DNA from: Coturnix japonica
Taxonomy: Eukaryota; Chordata; Aves; Galliformes; Phasianidae
Length of the DNA: 64,000 nucleotides
NCBI RefSeq assembly: GCF_001577835.2
Contig: NC_029516.1
Coordinates: 70,005,221 to 70,069,220, forward strand
Reading direction: 5' to 3'
Below are positions 13,418-25,700 of this stretch, in pieces (position 1 is the first letter of the stretch; each line of letters begins with the position of its first letter). Below the pieces are notes generated by a model. That model was not told where the DNA came from. It saw only the letters and a program-made list of their open reading frames with translations, and did not search any database. The position numbers and the translations under genes were made by a program.

Positions 13418-13518
13418 CCCACCAGGACGAGAAGCGGAAGAAGGACGAAAAGGAATGACGCGTAGAGAAGAGAGGATACGAGCTAGCGCAAAAGCTCCTG
13501 TGTGTGACAGATGACGGA
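13418..13518. other. Purine-rich foreign segment in the 99-bp array
   Basis: About 100 bases rich in GA (GAAGCGGAAGAAGGACGAAA and onward) interrupt the array between a CAGTCTACCCACC end and a resumed GATCCCTCTTTTGACAAACT. Confidence 0.7.
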
Positions 13519-15111
13519 GATCCCTCTTTTGACAAACTTCAGAGGGCAAAGGCCCGATTCGCACCGCACGCACGGGTGGTCCCTCTGCAAGCGGAGGGCA
13601 ATCCCCAGTCTCACCCACATTGCACGGGATCCGTCTTGAAAACTATCGAGGGCAAAGCACCGATCGCACGCACGCACGGGGTCCCTCTAGCAGGCGGAGG
13701 GCATACCCAGTCTCACCACATGCACGTTCCCTCTGAAAACTTCGCAGGGCAAAGCCGATCGCGACCGGCACGCACGGGGTCCCTCTGAGCCGGAGGGCAT
13801 CCCGCCAGTCTCACCCACACTGCCGGGATCCCTTCTGAAAATTCGAGGGGCAAAGCCCGATCGCACCGCACGGCACTGGGGTCCCCTCTGCAGCGGAGGG
13901 CATCCCAGTCACCCACATCGCCACGGGATCCCTCTTGAAAACTTCGAGGGCAAAGCCCGGATCGCACCGCACGCCGGGGTACCTCTGCAGCGAGAGGGCA
14001 TCCCAGTCTCAACCCAATGCACGGGATCCTCTGAAAACTTCGAGGGCAAAAGCCGATTCGCACGCACGCACGGAGGTCCCTCTGCAGCCGGAGGGGCATC
14101 CCCAGTCTCACACCACATGCGGGATCCTCTGAAAACTTCGAGGGCAAAGGCCCGTCGCACGCACGCCGGGTCCCCTCTGAGTCCGGAGGGATCGTCCTCA
14201 GTCTCACCCACGATGCACGGATCCTCTGAAACTTCTGGAGAGGCCAAACCGTCGCACCGCACGCAGGGGTCCCTCATGCAGGCGGAAGGGCATCCCGGTT
14301 CTCACCACATTGCACGGAGATCCCTCTGAAAACTTCGAGGGCAAAAGCCGATCGCACCGCCCGCACGGGGTTCCCTCTGCAGGGGGGGCTCCCCAGTCTG
14401 CACCACTTTGCACAGGCTCCTCTGAAATTCGAGGGCAAAGGCCTCCGATCGACCGCACGCACGGGGCCCCTTCCTGCAGGCGGAGGGCATCCCCAGTCTC
14501 ACACATGCCACGGGATCCTCTGAAACTTCGATGGGCAAAAGCCCATCGCACCGCACGCAGGGTTCCTCTTGCAGCGGAGGGCATCAGTCTCCACCACAGG
14601 TGCACGGATCTTCCCTCTGGAAAACTTCGCAGGGCAAAGCACGTCGCACCGCACGCCGGGGGTCCTCTTGCAGCGGAGCGGCATCCCCAGTCTCCCACAT
14701 ATGCACGGATCCTCTCGAAAACTTCGGAGGCAAGCCGGATTCGCACCGCACGCACGGTCCCTCGGCAGGCGGAGGGCATACCCGTCCAAGTTTTCCACCA
14801 CGATGCACGGATCCCTTCTGAAACTTTGAGGGCAAAGCCGATCGCACCGCCGCACGGCAGTCCTCTGCAGGCGGAGGGCTTCCCCTCTTCACCCACATGC
14901 ACGAGGATCCTCTTGAAAACTTCGCAGGGAAGCCGATCGCACACGCGACGCACACGGGGTATCCCTCTGCAGCCGGAGGGCATCCCAGGTCTCACCCACA
15001 TGCACGGGATCCTCTGAAAACTTCGAGGGCAAGCCCGATCGCACCGCACAGCACGGGTCCCTCTGCGGCGGAAGGGCATCCCCAGTCTCACTCCCACATC
15101 GCACGGGATCC

Positions 15112-15183
15112 GCTGCGTAGGAAACACCTTCGCGTGGGGGTGTGGTGGTGCAGGTGCGGGTCCCGGTAGTGGTGGGCACGCAC
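15112..15183. other. G/T-rich foreign segment in the 99-bp array
   Basis: After GGGATCCGCT the copy turns into a G/T-rich stretch (GTGGTGGTGCAGGTGCGGGT) in place of the usual AACTTCGAGGGC part; the unit resumes at CACGCACGGGGTTCC. Confidence 0.6.
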
Positions 15184-16045
15184 GGGGTTCCCATTCTTGG
15201 CAGGCGGAGGCATCCCCAGTCTCACCTCACATGCAACGGGATCCTCTTGAAAACTTCGAGGGCAAAGCCCGATCGACACCGCACGCACGGGGGTCCCCTT
15301 CTGCAGGCGGAGGGCATCCCCAGTCTCCACCCACTTGACGTGGGATCGCTCTGAAAATTCGAGGGGCAAGCCGATGCACCGCACGCACGGGGTCCCCTCT
15401 GCGCAGAGCGGAGGATCCTTCAGTCTCACCACATGCACGGGATCCCTCTGAAAACTTCGAGGGCAAAGGCCGATCGGCCACCGCCACGCACGGGGGGCCC
15501 CTCTGCCAGCGGGGGCATTCACCAGTCTCACCCACATTGCACGGGATTCCCTCTTGAAAACTTCGAGCGGCAAGGCCGATCGCACCGCACGCACGGGGTT
15601 CCCCTCTGCAGCGAGCAGAGGAATCCCCGTCTCACCCCATGCAGGGATCCCTCTGAAAAATTCTTGAGGGCCAAAGCACGATTCGCACCGCACGCACGCG
15701 GGTCCCCTGCGGCAGCGCGGAGGGACATCCCAGTCTACACCACATCGCACGGGATCACCTCTGAAAAACTTCGAGGGCAAAGCCCGATCGCCATCCGCAC
15801 GCACGGCGTCCTCTGCAGGCGAGAGGGCATCCCCAGTCTCACCCACAATGCACGGGATCCCTCTGAAAACTTCGAGGGCAAGCCGATCGCACGCACGGCC
15901 GGGCTCCCTCTGCAGGGCGGAGGGCACTCCCGTCTCACCCAAGAATTGCACGGGATCCCTCTGAACTTCGAGGGGCAAAGCACAGCCGGATCGCACCGCA
16001 CGCGGGAGGTCCCTATCACAGCGGAGGGCATCCCAGGGAGTGAGC

Positions 16046-16445
16046 ACCCCACTTCCCCACCGCCTCTTCTTTTTTTCTTTTGCAGGTACCACTGTTTTAA
16101 GATTCTCGCGTTGCTGTTTTCCTTCAATGGCTTCCTTTTTATGAACTTGTTTATGAAAGACCAACCATTACAAAGCTGCGGCCCTATCTTCAGTTACTTC
16201 TGGAAATACACAACTTTCTGTTCATCTGAGTTATATTGCTCCTCTATTGACCATGGATGCCAGGTCTGGAGGTGGGATTGCACTGGTGGTGGGTACCCAT
16301 TCCGGCTCAGAAATTCTGTGCACTCCCAACGGCAGCCCACGCCAAGGCAGCATTCCATTCTTCCATGCCTCAGATTCGTCCGGTACATCGTGGAACAAAA
16401 TGCTGCATGTTTCTGAGAAGCACCCACCGAGGGAACAGAGAGTGG
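16046..16445. other. Unique sequence beside the array
   Basis: The array gives way to unique sequence with a pyrimidine tract and AG near 16065-16085. An ATG in a good start context (GACCATGG, 16250-16257) lies 1.1 kb upstream of the first recognised KEL exon, but no open frame from it could be tied to KEL. It may hold the KEL promoter or 5' exon. Confidence 0.4.
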
Positions 16446-16656
16446 AGGGTGTTGGAAGGGGAGGAGGAGAAGCGAGAGAGAGGGAGAGGAGAGGAGAGGG
16501 AGAGAGAAGAAGGAGAGGAGAGTAGAGGAAGGAGGGAGAGGAGGAGCAGAGAAGGATGAGGAGGGGGAGGGGAGAGGAGAGGAGAGGAGAGGAGAGGAGA
16601 GGAGAGGAGAGGAGAGGAGAGGCTTGGAGGGGAGGGGAGGGGAGGAGAGTACAGTG
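16446..16656 (+). repeat. GGAGA/GAGAG purine tract
   Basis: About 210 bases are almost pure purine on the plus strand, with a clean (GGAGA)n core at roughly 16572-16621. Long mirror-like purine tracts can form triplex DNA; whether it matters for the KEL gene 700 bases downstream is unknown. Confidence 0.9.
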
Positions 16657-17326
16657 GAGCAGCCAAGGCAAACAAGGAAGGAATCTGGAAGCTGAGAATC
16701 ATAGAGGCAGGCAAGAAGTAATGGCCTTGCCAGCAAGGGCTTCAAATCCCCTGTACAGGAATGTGGAGGGTAAAGTAGGTGTGGTGGTAGGAGCCTGGGG
16801 GAACCAAGAGTCAAGACCATCAGGCAAGTCTGTTGAACCAAGTCTGTAGGTCAGGGTGCAAATCATGGCATGTGTAAAGCCATAGATGTTGCTTCAGTGC
16901 TGCTGCAGCATAGCTCAGAGGGAGATCATGCATGAAAACAATAGAAGGCTGCTCCCATTCTGGGCACTCAGTGGTACTGTGTGAGCAAGATTTCTTCTAG
17001 CTTTTTCTCAAACGGCTCCAAGGCATATCAAGATTTCTCAGACAGCTTTATTTCACCAGAGAGCCAGGCTCAAGTACAGGGAGCTGAGTGAGGGCTGGAA
17101 TGGGGTAGTGCAAGCCATCCCCTACCACTGGCATAGGAGAATCTCAAACTGACAATTCCCTCAGCATTTAGACTACTCGATTTACTCCTTGTACGCTACT
17201 TGACTCTAGTCAGAAGTATTTTTTTAGGAGCGTAGGGAGAAGGCATGGTGTATGAGCAGTGCTAAATGTATCGAGTTGTCCTTTCTTCATTTCTTTCTGT
17301 AAGTCTCCTTTTTTTGTTCTCTTCAG
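16657..17326. other. KEL 5' flank or first intron
   Basis: Unique sequence with no repeat recognised. It ends in the polypyrimidine acceptor of the KEL transmembrane exon. The KEL start codon should lie here or further upstream, but no ATG-bearing exon with a phase-0 donor could be chosen with confidence. Confidence 0.5.
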
Positions 17327-17468
17327 ACCAGTGACCAGGAGCTGGGGACAGGTACGAAGAAAGAACGATGTCTTCAGGAGAAAAGCCTACTTCTGTGTGC
17401 ACTTCTTCTCAGTACACTCCTTGGTTTTGCATTACTCATCACCTACATAATGATGACTTGTGCTCTAG
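17327..17468 (+). CDS. KEL: KEL exon: cytosolic stalk and transmembrane segment
   Basis: It begins after TTTTGTTCTCTTCAG and ends at G|gtatag. The frame reads [15 protein letters not shown], then the hydrophobic [20 protein letters not shown], then IMMTCALG. It has no ATG, so a further coding exon upstream must supply the start. The TGT at 17459-17461 matches the human cysteine that bonds to XK by position. Confidence 0.88.
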
Positions 17469-19737
17469 GTATAGTGTGGAATATCCTTTTCCCTGGTTCC
17501 TTGCCCGCCCTATTTGTAAGATCTGTTCCTCAATCTGCCTCCGTTGATTATTATGCTCAGTATCTGTGTGAGGGTAAGACTTTCAGAAAGACAAAGAAGC
17601 ATAAAAAAGTACCAGCTGTAAAGCGGGTAGACTGTTCTGCCTCCTCCTGTTGCGATAATAGGGAGATATCCCCATGCTTGTCCTTCTCTGACTGCCATTT
17701 GATAAGCTTGGGCCCAGCTATGTGAAAGAGGAGCATTCTATTGTCAAACAGATCTTGAATTTCATTGTCCTGGTTTCCAACTTCTCTGACCCTGCTCCAT
17801 CTGTAGTCAGCTCCAGGAAAATGGGTCTGAATATGAGATTTAGAGCTTGTCTTCTGCTTTTCCATCCCTGATTTAATAAGCCTAGTTCTAGTTTTCTAGT
17901 ACCAAACACTGCATTTATGTAGAGAAAACTCCTATCCAGTGGGGAAGCTGTGAGGAGAGGCCAGGAATAGTCAGTTATCTTTCCAGTTCGCTAAAAAGCT
18001 ATCTGCAGAATAGTCCACACAAATGCTTATGTGTATAGATGGCTAAATATTGCAGCTGTGTTTTTTATTGGTGGATACTCGTATCTCCTACTCCAAAATG
18101 AGCACTCCTGACACTTCATCTGGCATTTTTCTTCAACTTCCCCATGTATATTTCACTACAGAAATGAAGGAAATAATTGTTAGTTTTGATCGTGTCTATT
18201 TCCACTCCACGTACCTCCTTCCATGTTAACAGTTGAAACGATAGTATGAAAATCTTGCTTTGATTTGTAAGTGGTTTATTTAATGATGGAGCTGATCTTA
18301 TGTTGATACAAGACAGTCTGACACAAAATGAGAACGTACAGCCAGGGATTAACGGTATTTTAGATAAAGGAGGTTTTTAATCAAAGCAAGATACACCAGC
18401 AAGGTTTTGTCCTGTTTTATCAGAGGTCATTACCAAGAAACGTATGTTTCCCATGCTTGAACGTCTCCCTGAGTGTATTGACCTTTTCTCCTTACCTGCT
18501 CTGTGCTATGTCCTCCTTTTGCTCTGTGTGTTAACAACACCAGTAGTTTCTTGTTTATCATTTGGTCAGACCAGTGCATGCTGTTTCAGAGAAACCAGAG
18601 GAAAGGTTGAGGAATCCAACCTGTGGCTGCCGAGATAGAACGTCTAGAGGGCACCACCTCTAGACTGACTACCTGTCTCTTATCTAAAGAATCTCCCTTG
18701 CAAAGTGCAAAGGCAGCCTTGGTGTGAAGTCAAAGAGTCAAAGACAGGTTTATGCTACTGCATCTTCAGCAGAATCTTACAAGATATGAAACAGTTGTCA
18801 GTGTGCAATGGAGCTTGTATCAAAAATAAATGTTATTGTAAGATTCCTCTTTCTTTTCTTTTTCTTTTTTTCTTTTTTCTTTTTTTCTTTTTTTAGTTGT
18901 TGAATGTGTTGCCCTCAATTTTCAGTGTCACTGCTCAGTTCTCTTGTTTACCTTCCTACCCAGGATCATGTGATGTTGAACCGAGCCTTGCACTCTTGGC
19001 CAGACTCCTGAATTCTAGGAATGACACTGTAGAGCCCTGTGAGGATTTCTACCAATACGCTTGTGGCAGCTGGGAAGGCAAGCACTCAAGCACAGAAGTA
19101 TCACAAAACAGCTTTGATGTGTTGTTGGAAGAAAACCAACTGATACTGAAAAGGCTTTTAGGTAGGAAGAAGTGGTTGGTGTGGTACTTTCAGTATCTTC
19201 CTCAGTCAGAGATGAAAATACCAGTAACTGAATTCACAGTCATTCCTATCAGGAACTGAGTCCAGTTTTTTGTTTGTTTGTTTTTTCATTCTTCTATTGT
19301 AGCATGTGCAGATTTACACATGAGAAGTAGCACTAAAATACTTACATTTCAAACATTTTAGTTTTTCTCTCCAAGTGTAATAGATGGAAGTCACACCTTA
19401 AAACTCAGGAAAACCAATTATCTTACTGCCTTCTAAAAGTAGATGCTTTTTGCTGTGCATGTCTGAATGTGCTCTCTGGCTATGTCCTGATTTTGTATGA
19501 GACCAAAGCCTAGATATGCACCATCTTGATGTTGCCATCAGGTTCCATGCAAATAAACTCATGTATTTGGTCTCAGGAAGAGTCTCGGCAAACACTAGGT
19601 CTCTTGCTTTGGGTTACTCGAAGAAGTATGGATGTGTTTACTAAGTTGGTCTGAATCAAAGTGAAACATGATATTCTCTTAAAAATTTCCTTCGGTCTAA
19701 TACTGCCCATCTTTATTACCTCTTTTGTAATTTTTTG

Positions 19738-19770
<33 letters not shown>

Positions 19771-22700
19771 CCCCCTCAGAGGCCCCACACATTGAAACCA
19801 GAGGCTCAGCTAAGGAAAAAGCAATCTGGTTCTATCGTTCGTGCATGGACACCAAAAGGATAGAATCCCAAGGAAATCAACTATTGAAGGACCTCATAAA
19901 TCAGGTGAATGTTTGTGCTACTTCCTCTCTTTACAGAAGATGATTCTTGTAAGGGATAGGAAAGGGTGATGCTCAGGCTATATGATCCTATATGACATAA
20001 TTTTGCTAGCATCTGAAATAAACTCAAGGTAGACAGACCAACTTCTGGGAGAGAAATCTTTCTTTGAATGTTGTTTAAGGATTTGGCTTCCTGCTCCTCA
20101 GGCACATAAATCTGCCCTCATGACTGTACAGGACTGCCAAGTGGGATCATTTTTAATCTCAGAAGCTCAGTTCCATAGGTTTCAACGGACAGATCCAGGG
20201 GCATCTGGCAAAATGGGAGGAATGCTTGTGTCTGAGATACAATGACCATCTGCTACTCCAGGTTTCAGAACAACTTGCTTGGAGTGGAAAATGCTTCTCT
20301 TGTCATTCTGGGAGATTCCTCCCAGAGCCAGAGGAGGTTGTCCATCCTTCTGTTAGCAAATCACATTTATGCCCTGACGCAGATCCCTTTCCAGCTGGAG
20401 GAAAATGACTTCAGTCCAACCAGTGTATCTGCTTGTCAGAGAGGAGGGATGACCCTACATCCCTGACGATTTTTGTTGAAATGAATAACTTCAGAGAAAT
20501 GTGCCCCCTTTCCTCTCTCCTTCACAATTTTGCTTTCTTTCTTTTTTTTTTTTTTTTAATTATTTAATTTTTTTTCTTTCTTTTTGTTTTTCTTGTACAC
20601 CATTCTGCTGATAATTATAACACATTTTTTCTGTGTCACAGAATGGCAGTGTGGTTGAGGCTAGAAGGGGCCTCTGGAAATCGTCTTATCCAACTACCTG
20701 TTGAAGCAGGGCCATCTAGAGCCATCACCCAAGACCATGTTCAGATGACTTTTGAGTGTATCCATGGAGACAAACCCCACAACCTCTCTGGGCAACATAT
20801 GCCAGTGGCCAGTAACCCACACAATGCTTCCTGCTGTTCATACAGAATCTCTTGTGTTTTAGAGGCTCATTGCCTCTTGTCCTGTCACTGGGCACAAATG
20901 AAGAGCCTGATTCCATCCTTTCCACACCTTCAGATACATCAATATACGTTGATAAGATCTGTTCTGAGCCTTTTCTTTTCCACACTAGACAGTCCCATCT
21001 CTCTCAGCCTTTTCTTGTAAGAAGCTAGCAACCCTTAACCATTTTTGTGGCCATTCTTTGGACTCTCTCCATTAGGTCAAGTCTCTCTTGTATTTTAGAG
21101 CCCAGACCAGCACACAGTACTTCAGGTGTGGCTTCACTAGTGCTGAGAAGAGGGAAAGAATCAATTATCTTGACCTGCTGGCAGTACTTTTCCTAAATCT
21201 GCCTAGGATGTCATTAGCCTTCTTTGCAGTAGAGACACTTTACTAGTTCACGTTCAGCTTGGTGACCACCAGAACTCCCAGGTCATTTTCTGCCAGACAG
21301 ATTTTCAGCTGGGTGGCCCTTGTGATATACTGGTGCTTACAGCTGTTCTCCACATGCAGAACTTTGCAGTCCCCCTTGCTGAAATTCATAACGTTCCTGT
21401 GAGCCCCTTCTCCAGATTGAGCAGGTCCCTCTGGATGACCCTCTGGTGAATCAGCCACTGCTCCCACTTTGGTGTCATCTGCAAATTGGCTGAAGTTACG
21501 CTCTCCTCTGTAATGCATACTTTTAATGAAGACATTGAACAGGCTGTACTCAGAAGGAATGACTGGGCTATGTTGCTTCTTACTGGCCTCCAACTAGACT
21601 TTGCAACTCTGGATCCAGCTGTTCATCCTGTTTTCATTCAATCCGCTTTGCTTGTCTGCACATCCAGCTCATTCATTCAAATCTTAACTATGAAGTTCAT
21701 GTAGGAGACAGAGTCAAAAAGCTTTACTGGAGTCCAGGAAGATGATATTCATGACTCTCCCCTCTTTTACTAGGCCAGACATTTCATTAGAAAACCTTAT
21801 CTTGTTGGTCAAGCATGACTTCCTCTTGGTGAAGCCATGCTAACTATTCCTGATAATTTTCTTCTTCATGTGCCTTGAAATGTTTTCCAGGATTAGCTGC
21901 TCCATCACCTTCCCAGAGACTGAGGTGAAGGTGATCAACCTGCAGATCCTTAAGTCTTCTTCCTTACCCTTCCTGAAGACAGTGACATTTGCTTTCCTCC
22001 AATACTCTGTAACTTCTCTCAGTCTACACGATCAATCATAGATTATTGAGAATGATCTCATAATAATGTCTGCCAGTTCCCACACACTCGTGGGTTCATC
22101 CCATCAGGACCTGTGAACTTCCATACGTCCAGTTTGCCTGAGTATTCCCTGATCTGTTTCTCTTCCACCAACTATACATCTTCCTTGCCTTTCCTCAAAG
22201 CCTCTGGGACCTAGATTGCCTGAAGGTCAGTCTTGCTAGTAAAATCTCTGTCAAAGAAAGTTGCATCTCAGCCTTCTTCCTTTCCTGTGTATCCAGGTCC
22301 CCCGACTTATTTATCAGTGCTCACACATCTTTCCAAGTCTTCACTTTGTTACTGATATATTTACAGAAGCTATTCACGTTGCCTTTGATATCCCTGGCCA
22401 AATTCGACTCCATTAGGGCTTTATTCCTCCATACTTAGACAGTGGCCCCCCAGGCTACCTGTCCTTGCTTCCACCCTCTGTAGGCTTCCTTTTTGTGTTT
22501 GAGTTTGGACAGGAGCTCCTTGTTCATCCATACAGGCCTCCTGGCATTTTCTGCCTGACTTGCAATTCATTGAGACAAAGTGTTTTGAGCTTGGGAGAGG
22601 TGACCCTTGAATATCAACTAGGTATCGTGGGCCCCTCTCCCCAACCCCCCAGTGTCATCTTGCAGTTTGCTGCATTGCTTAAATGAAAGTTACAGGTAAG

Positions 22701-25700
22701 GAAGGTATGCAGAAATCTTCATGAGTTTCTTCTCTTGCTATTTGCTTTATTGTTTCTCAGTTGTCATAATGACTGAGCTCGTAGGGGTGAAAAAAGTTTG
22801 TAAATATGAATCAAACCACTGTTTTTCTCACCACTGGTCATGCTGTTTCTCTCCTCTCTAGGTTGGTGGATGGAACATCACAGGCATAGGGAAAGCAAAA
22901 GATTTTAATGAAACTCTTCAAATTCTCATGGGCAGATACAACACTTTTCCCTTTTTCAGAGTGCTCGTGGGACCTAGTCCTTTTGATCCCAAGACCAATG
23001 TAATTCAGGTGAGTGATATAAGAACAGAGAATGATCTGGAAGCGCTGGGAGTGAAGAGGCAGTTACACAGTTCATGAGATCCAGCCCTGCTCAAGTAAAG
23101 CCTGTGCTCTTCTCTCAAGAATGTTTTCCTAACGTTTTCTTTAAGTATCTTAGTTCCATTACACACACACACACACACAACCCAACAAACCAACCAACCC
23201 ACTGTTCTGAAAAATGAGCAGATGAGAAAGAATTCATTATTTTCATCTCCTCTGTTTGGAGATGTGCAAATTTCCACTGCAGAAGGATCCGGTTCTCCTC
23301 TTCCTGGATGTGACTGTTAGAATAACATACAGTACATGTGAAGTGTTTCATACTCTTAGAATGCTGTTGATTTTTCAGCTCATGGAGAAATATTTAAGAG
23401 TATTTATATTTGAATTCCGGTCACAACGGATTTGTAATGAGATTGCAAATGAGCTGCAGATTGTGATAGATGCACAAAAACTGCTTAGTAAACATTTTTC
23501 AACAGGAAAGCAATTTGTTAGCATTTCATATTCTGTAACATGGAGACAAAAAACATTTCTTTAACATCTTATTACATTTCCAGTGTTTCTGGCAATACTG
23601 AGATATTTGTCTTTTACTCCTTTTCTGCAGATTGATCATCCTGAGTTTGAGATGCCAGCTGAAAATAAATTCCAAAAGACAAATTATCTTGAGGTAACAT
23701 ATCAGAGGCTGGAGAAAGGTAACAAAAGCTGTTTGGTGTAGGGATCTCCTTGAATTGCTTCCTGATTCAGGGTGCCCTATTTCCTTGGGGTATGCTCAGA
23801 GACCTCTGAAAATGTCTCCAAATGGAATTTATTAAGTAACTGTTTAATTTTCTAAAAATTGAGTCGTTTCCAAATTGTAACCAATTTTTAGATGCCAGAA
23901 TTAAAAATGTTAGTGTAGAAAGAAAAGGTTATGATTTATGTATGTATGTGATTATTCATTTGTTGTTATTTACTGGGCAGTGTGAAACTGGGGTTCCCTC
24001 TGTGTTTCACCTTGCAGAATGTTTAAAATACATATATATATATTGATCAAAGTAAAGGCATTATTAAAGTCTGTGTACCTGGGGAGTGATTGGTAGCATT
24101 TTAAGGCTATTTTGAAGTATTTTAATGAGGGCTGGGGAAACAGGGTCTTTGACCTTTGGAGTCATTGCAACGAAGTTAATTTCATCACAATTACAGTTTG
24201 TCTGAAATGAGCTCATTTTTATGCATACAAACTGAGCTCATTTCAGTTTCTCTGTCGGAATCTTTCAGAAGAGTTCTCAGAAAATAAGGCCGTATGCAAG
24301 CATTCGTGTCACAGCTCCTGAACATAGAAGCAATACTACCATTTCCTCTCCAGCCAACATTCTGACTTACCGTGTCACTATCTACTACAGGTCTCTCCTT
24401 TGAGTCCAGAGATAGCTCTAAAGCAATTATGCTATCTGAAGAAATAGTCTTCAGATGGAACAAAATTAAGAATATTTCCTTTTGGGATCACACTGCTCTT
24501 CGCTAAAAAGGGAGCTATGTTTGGTAAAGTGGATTCCACATGAAAAATGACATGAGGATGTTGTGGTGAAGAGGAAAAATTTTTGGACAGGTCTGTTGTG
24601 GTTTAAAAAGACTGAAGCTTATGTAGGCAGGATGGATGGATGAATGCATGGAGTGACTAACTTTTGGTCATGTCTCTCCCTGTGGTCACATGCTCACCTG
24701 TATTGCAGGTTCTCCGTGTGTATCTCTCATATTTGGAGAAACTGGGAGACCTACTTGGAGGTCCACAGGATGGTCCTCCTCATTCCCTTTCCCTTACCTT
24801 GTCCTTCATCTCCAATCTCCAGCGTGTTGTCACCCCACTGCAGGAAAGACAGCAGAGGGGAATGCTGTTCTTTCGCACAACTATTAGGGATTTACAGGTA
24901 TTTGTCTGTGCTTTAGAACTTGAGAAACACAATTACATATGACATTCACATTCTGAAAGTCCAGATCAAAACAGATGCAAGAAACATTGTTTAGATACCG
25001 TTTCCTTGCAAATTACTCTTGGAGTCTACTGAAGTTTGAATAACCTATTAATTTGCTGTCTCTTTTTTGATAGCAGTTGGACTTTTCAGGCCACAGATTC
25101 CACTAATTTATACTGACTTAATAAAATCAAGATGTTATTCTCCTTTTCTACTCTTCTCAGCATCCATAGTATAAAACAACTCAACTCAACAGAGTTCTCA
25201 CTTAAAAGTATCAAAGAGACAATCTCAGTTTCTCTATTATTTCTTGTCAGGTGATTTAGACTGGTGGTTCACCACATAAGCTTTGTTTTCTTTCAGGAAA
25301 AGGCACCTGCTATTGACTGGTTGTCATGTCTCCAGGCTGTCTTCCATCCTATGCCAATGAACCTCTCTCAGCCAATTGCAGTGCATGATATGGACTACTT
25401 AAGAGGCATGTCACAGCTCATTGAAGAATGGAACAAGGAAAGGTGAGAATTAATATTTATGTTTAGTCAGGACAGGGCTACAGTAGTGATATACGTATAA
25501 GTATACATATGTGCACATACAGTATGGGCCATTCCAATAGCTGATCTTAGACATTCAGTCACTCCAGTAGCTGGCTTCAGGTTGCTTGATCTCCACAGTT
25601 ACTGGTACCTTCATATATGAGCCACTGAGACTTGCAGCCCTGCTCTGGCTGCAGGTACTCATGTATCTTCTTGCAGCAAACACATATGTATGAACAGATC

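Larger units (their letters stand above)
5388..16045. repeat. Tandem array of a 99-bp GC-rich satellite unit, about 100 copies
   Basis: One unit is repeated head to tail for about 10.6 kb. The consensus, read from many copies, is 99 bases, beginning ATGCACGGGATCCCTCTGAA and containing AACTTCGAGGGCAAAGCC, GATCGCACCGCACGCACGGG, TCCCCTCTGCAGGCGGAGGG and CATCCCCAGTCTCACCCAC. Anchors ATGCACGGGATCC and CTGCAGGCGGAGGGCATCCC recur at 97 to 103 bases. Short palindromes sit in each unit: GGGATCCC, CGATCG and CTGCAG, plus the inverted pair CCCTC/GAGGG. Copies differ mainly by one-base losses and gains, which looks like residual long-read error. The left edge is cut by the gap; the right edge is near 16045. 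I do not recognise it as a named avian satellite (the known 41-bp families have another period). Confidence 0.93.

Noticed and set aside
5388-16045. CRISPR array or bacterial insertion
   Set aside because: Repeats are contiguous with no unique spacers and the context is a bird genome.
5563-16416. Many long open frames on both strands across the array, some over 300 codons
   Set aside because: They are by-products of a GC-rich 99-bp unit that is open in four frames; frames drift with each indel, both strands are equally open and no start, splice or domain logic is visible.
16247-16525. Open frame with GACCATGG start as KEL first exon
   Set aside because: Start context is good but no donor gives a phase-0 join with a sensible Kell-like cytosolic tail; left as an unproven candidate.
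16194-16841. Serine/leucine/proline-rich open frame on the minus strand
   Set aside because: It is the translation of the purine tract (pyrimidine on this strand), a low-complexity artefact.
16721-16849. MALPARASNPLYRNVE open frame as KEL first exon
   Set aside because: The nearby GG|gtaaag donor is in phase 1, which does not fit the phase-0 start of the transmembrane exon.
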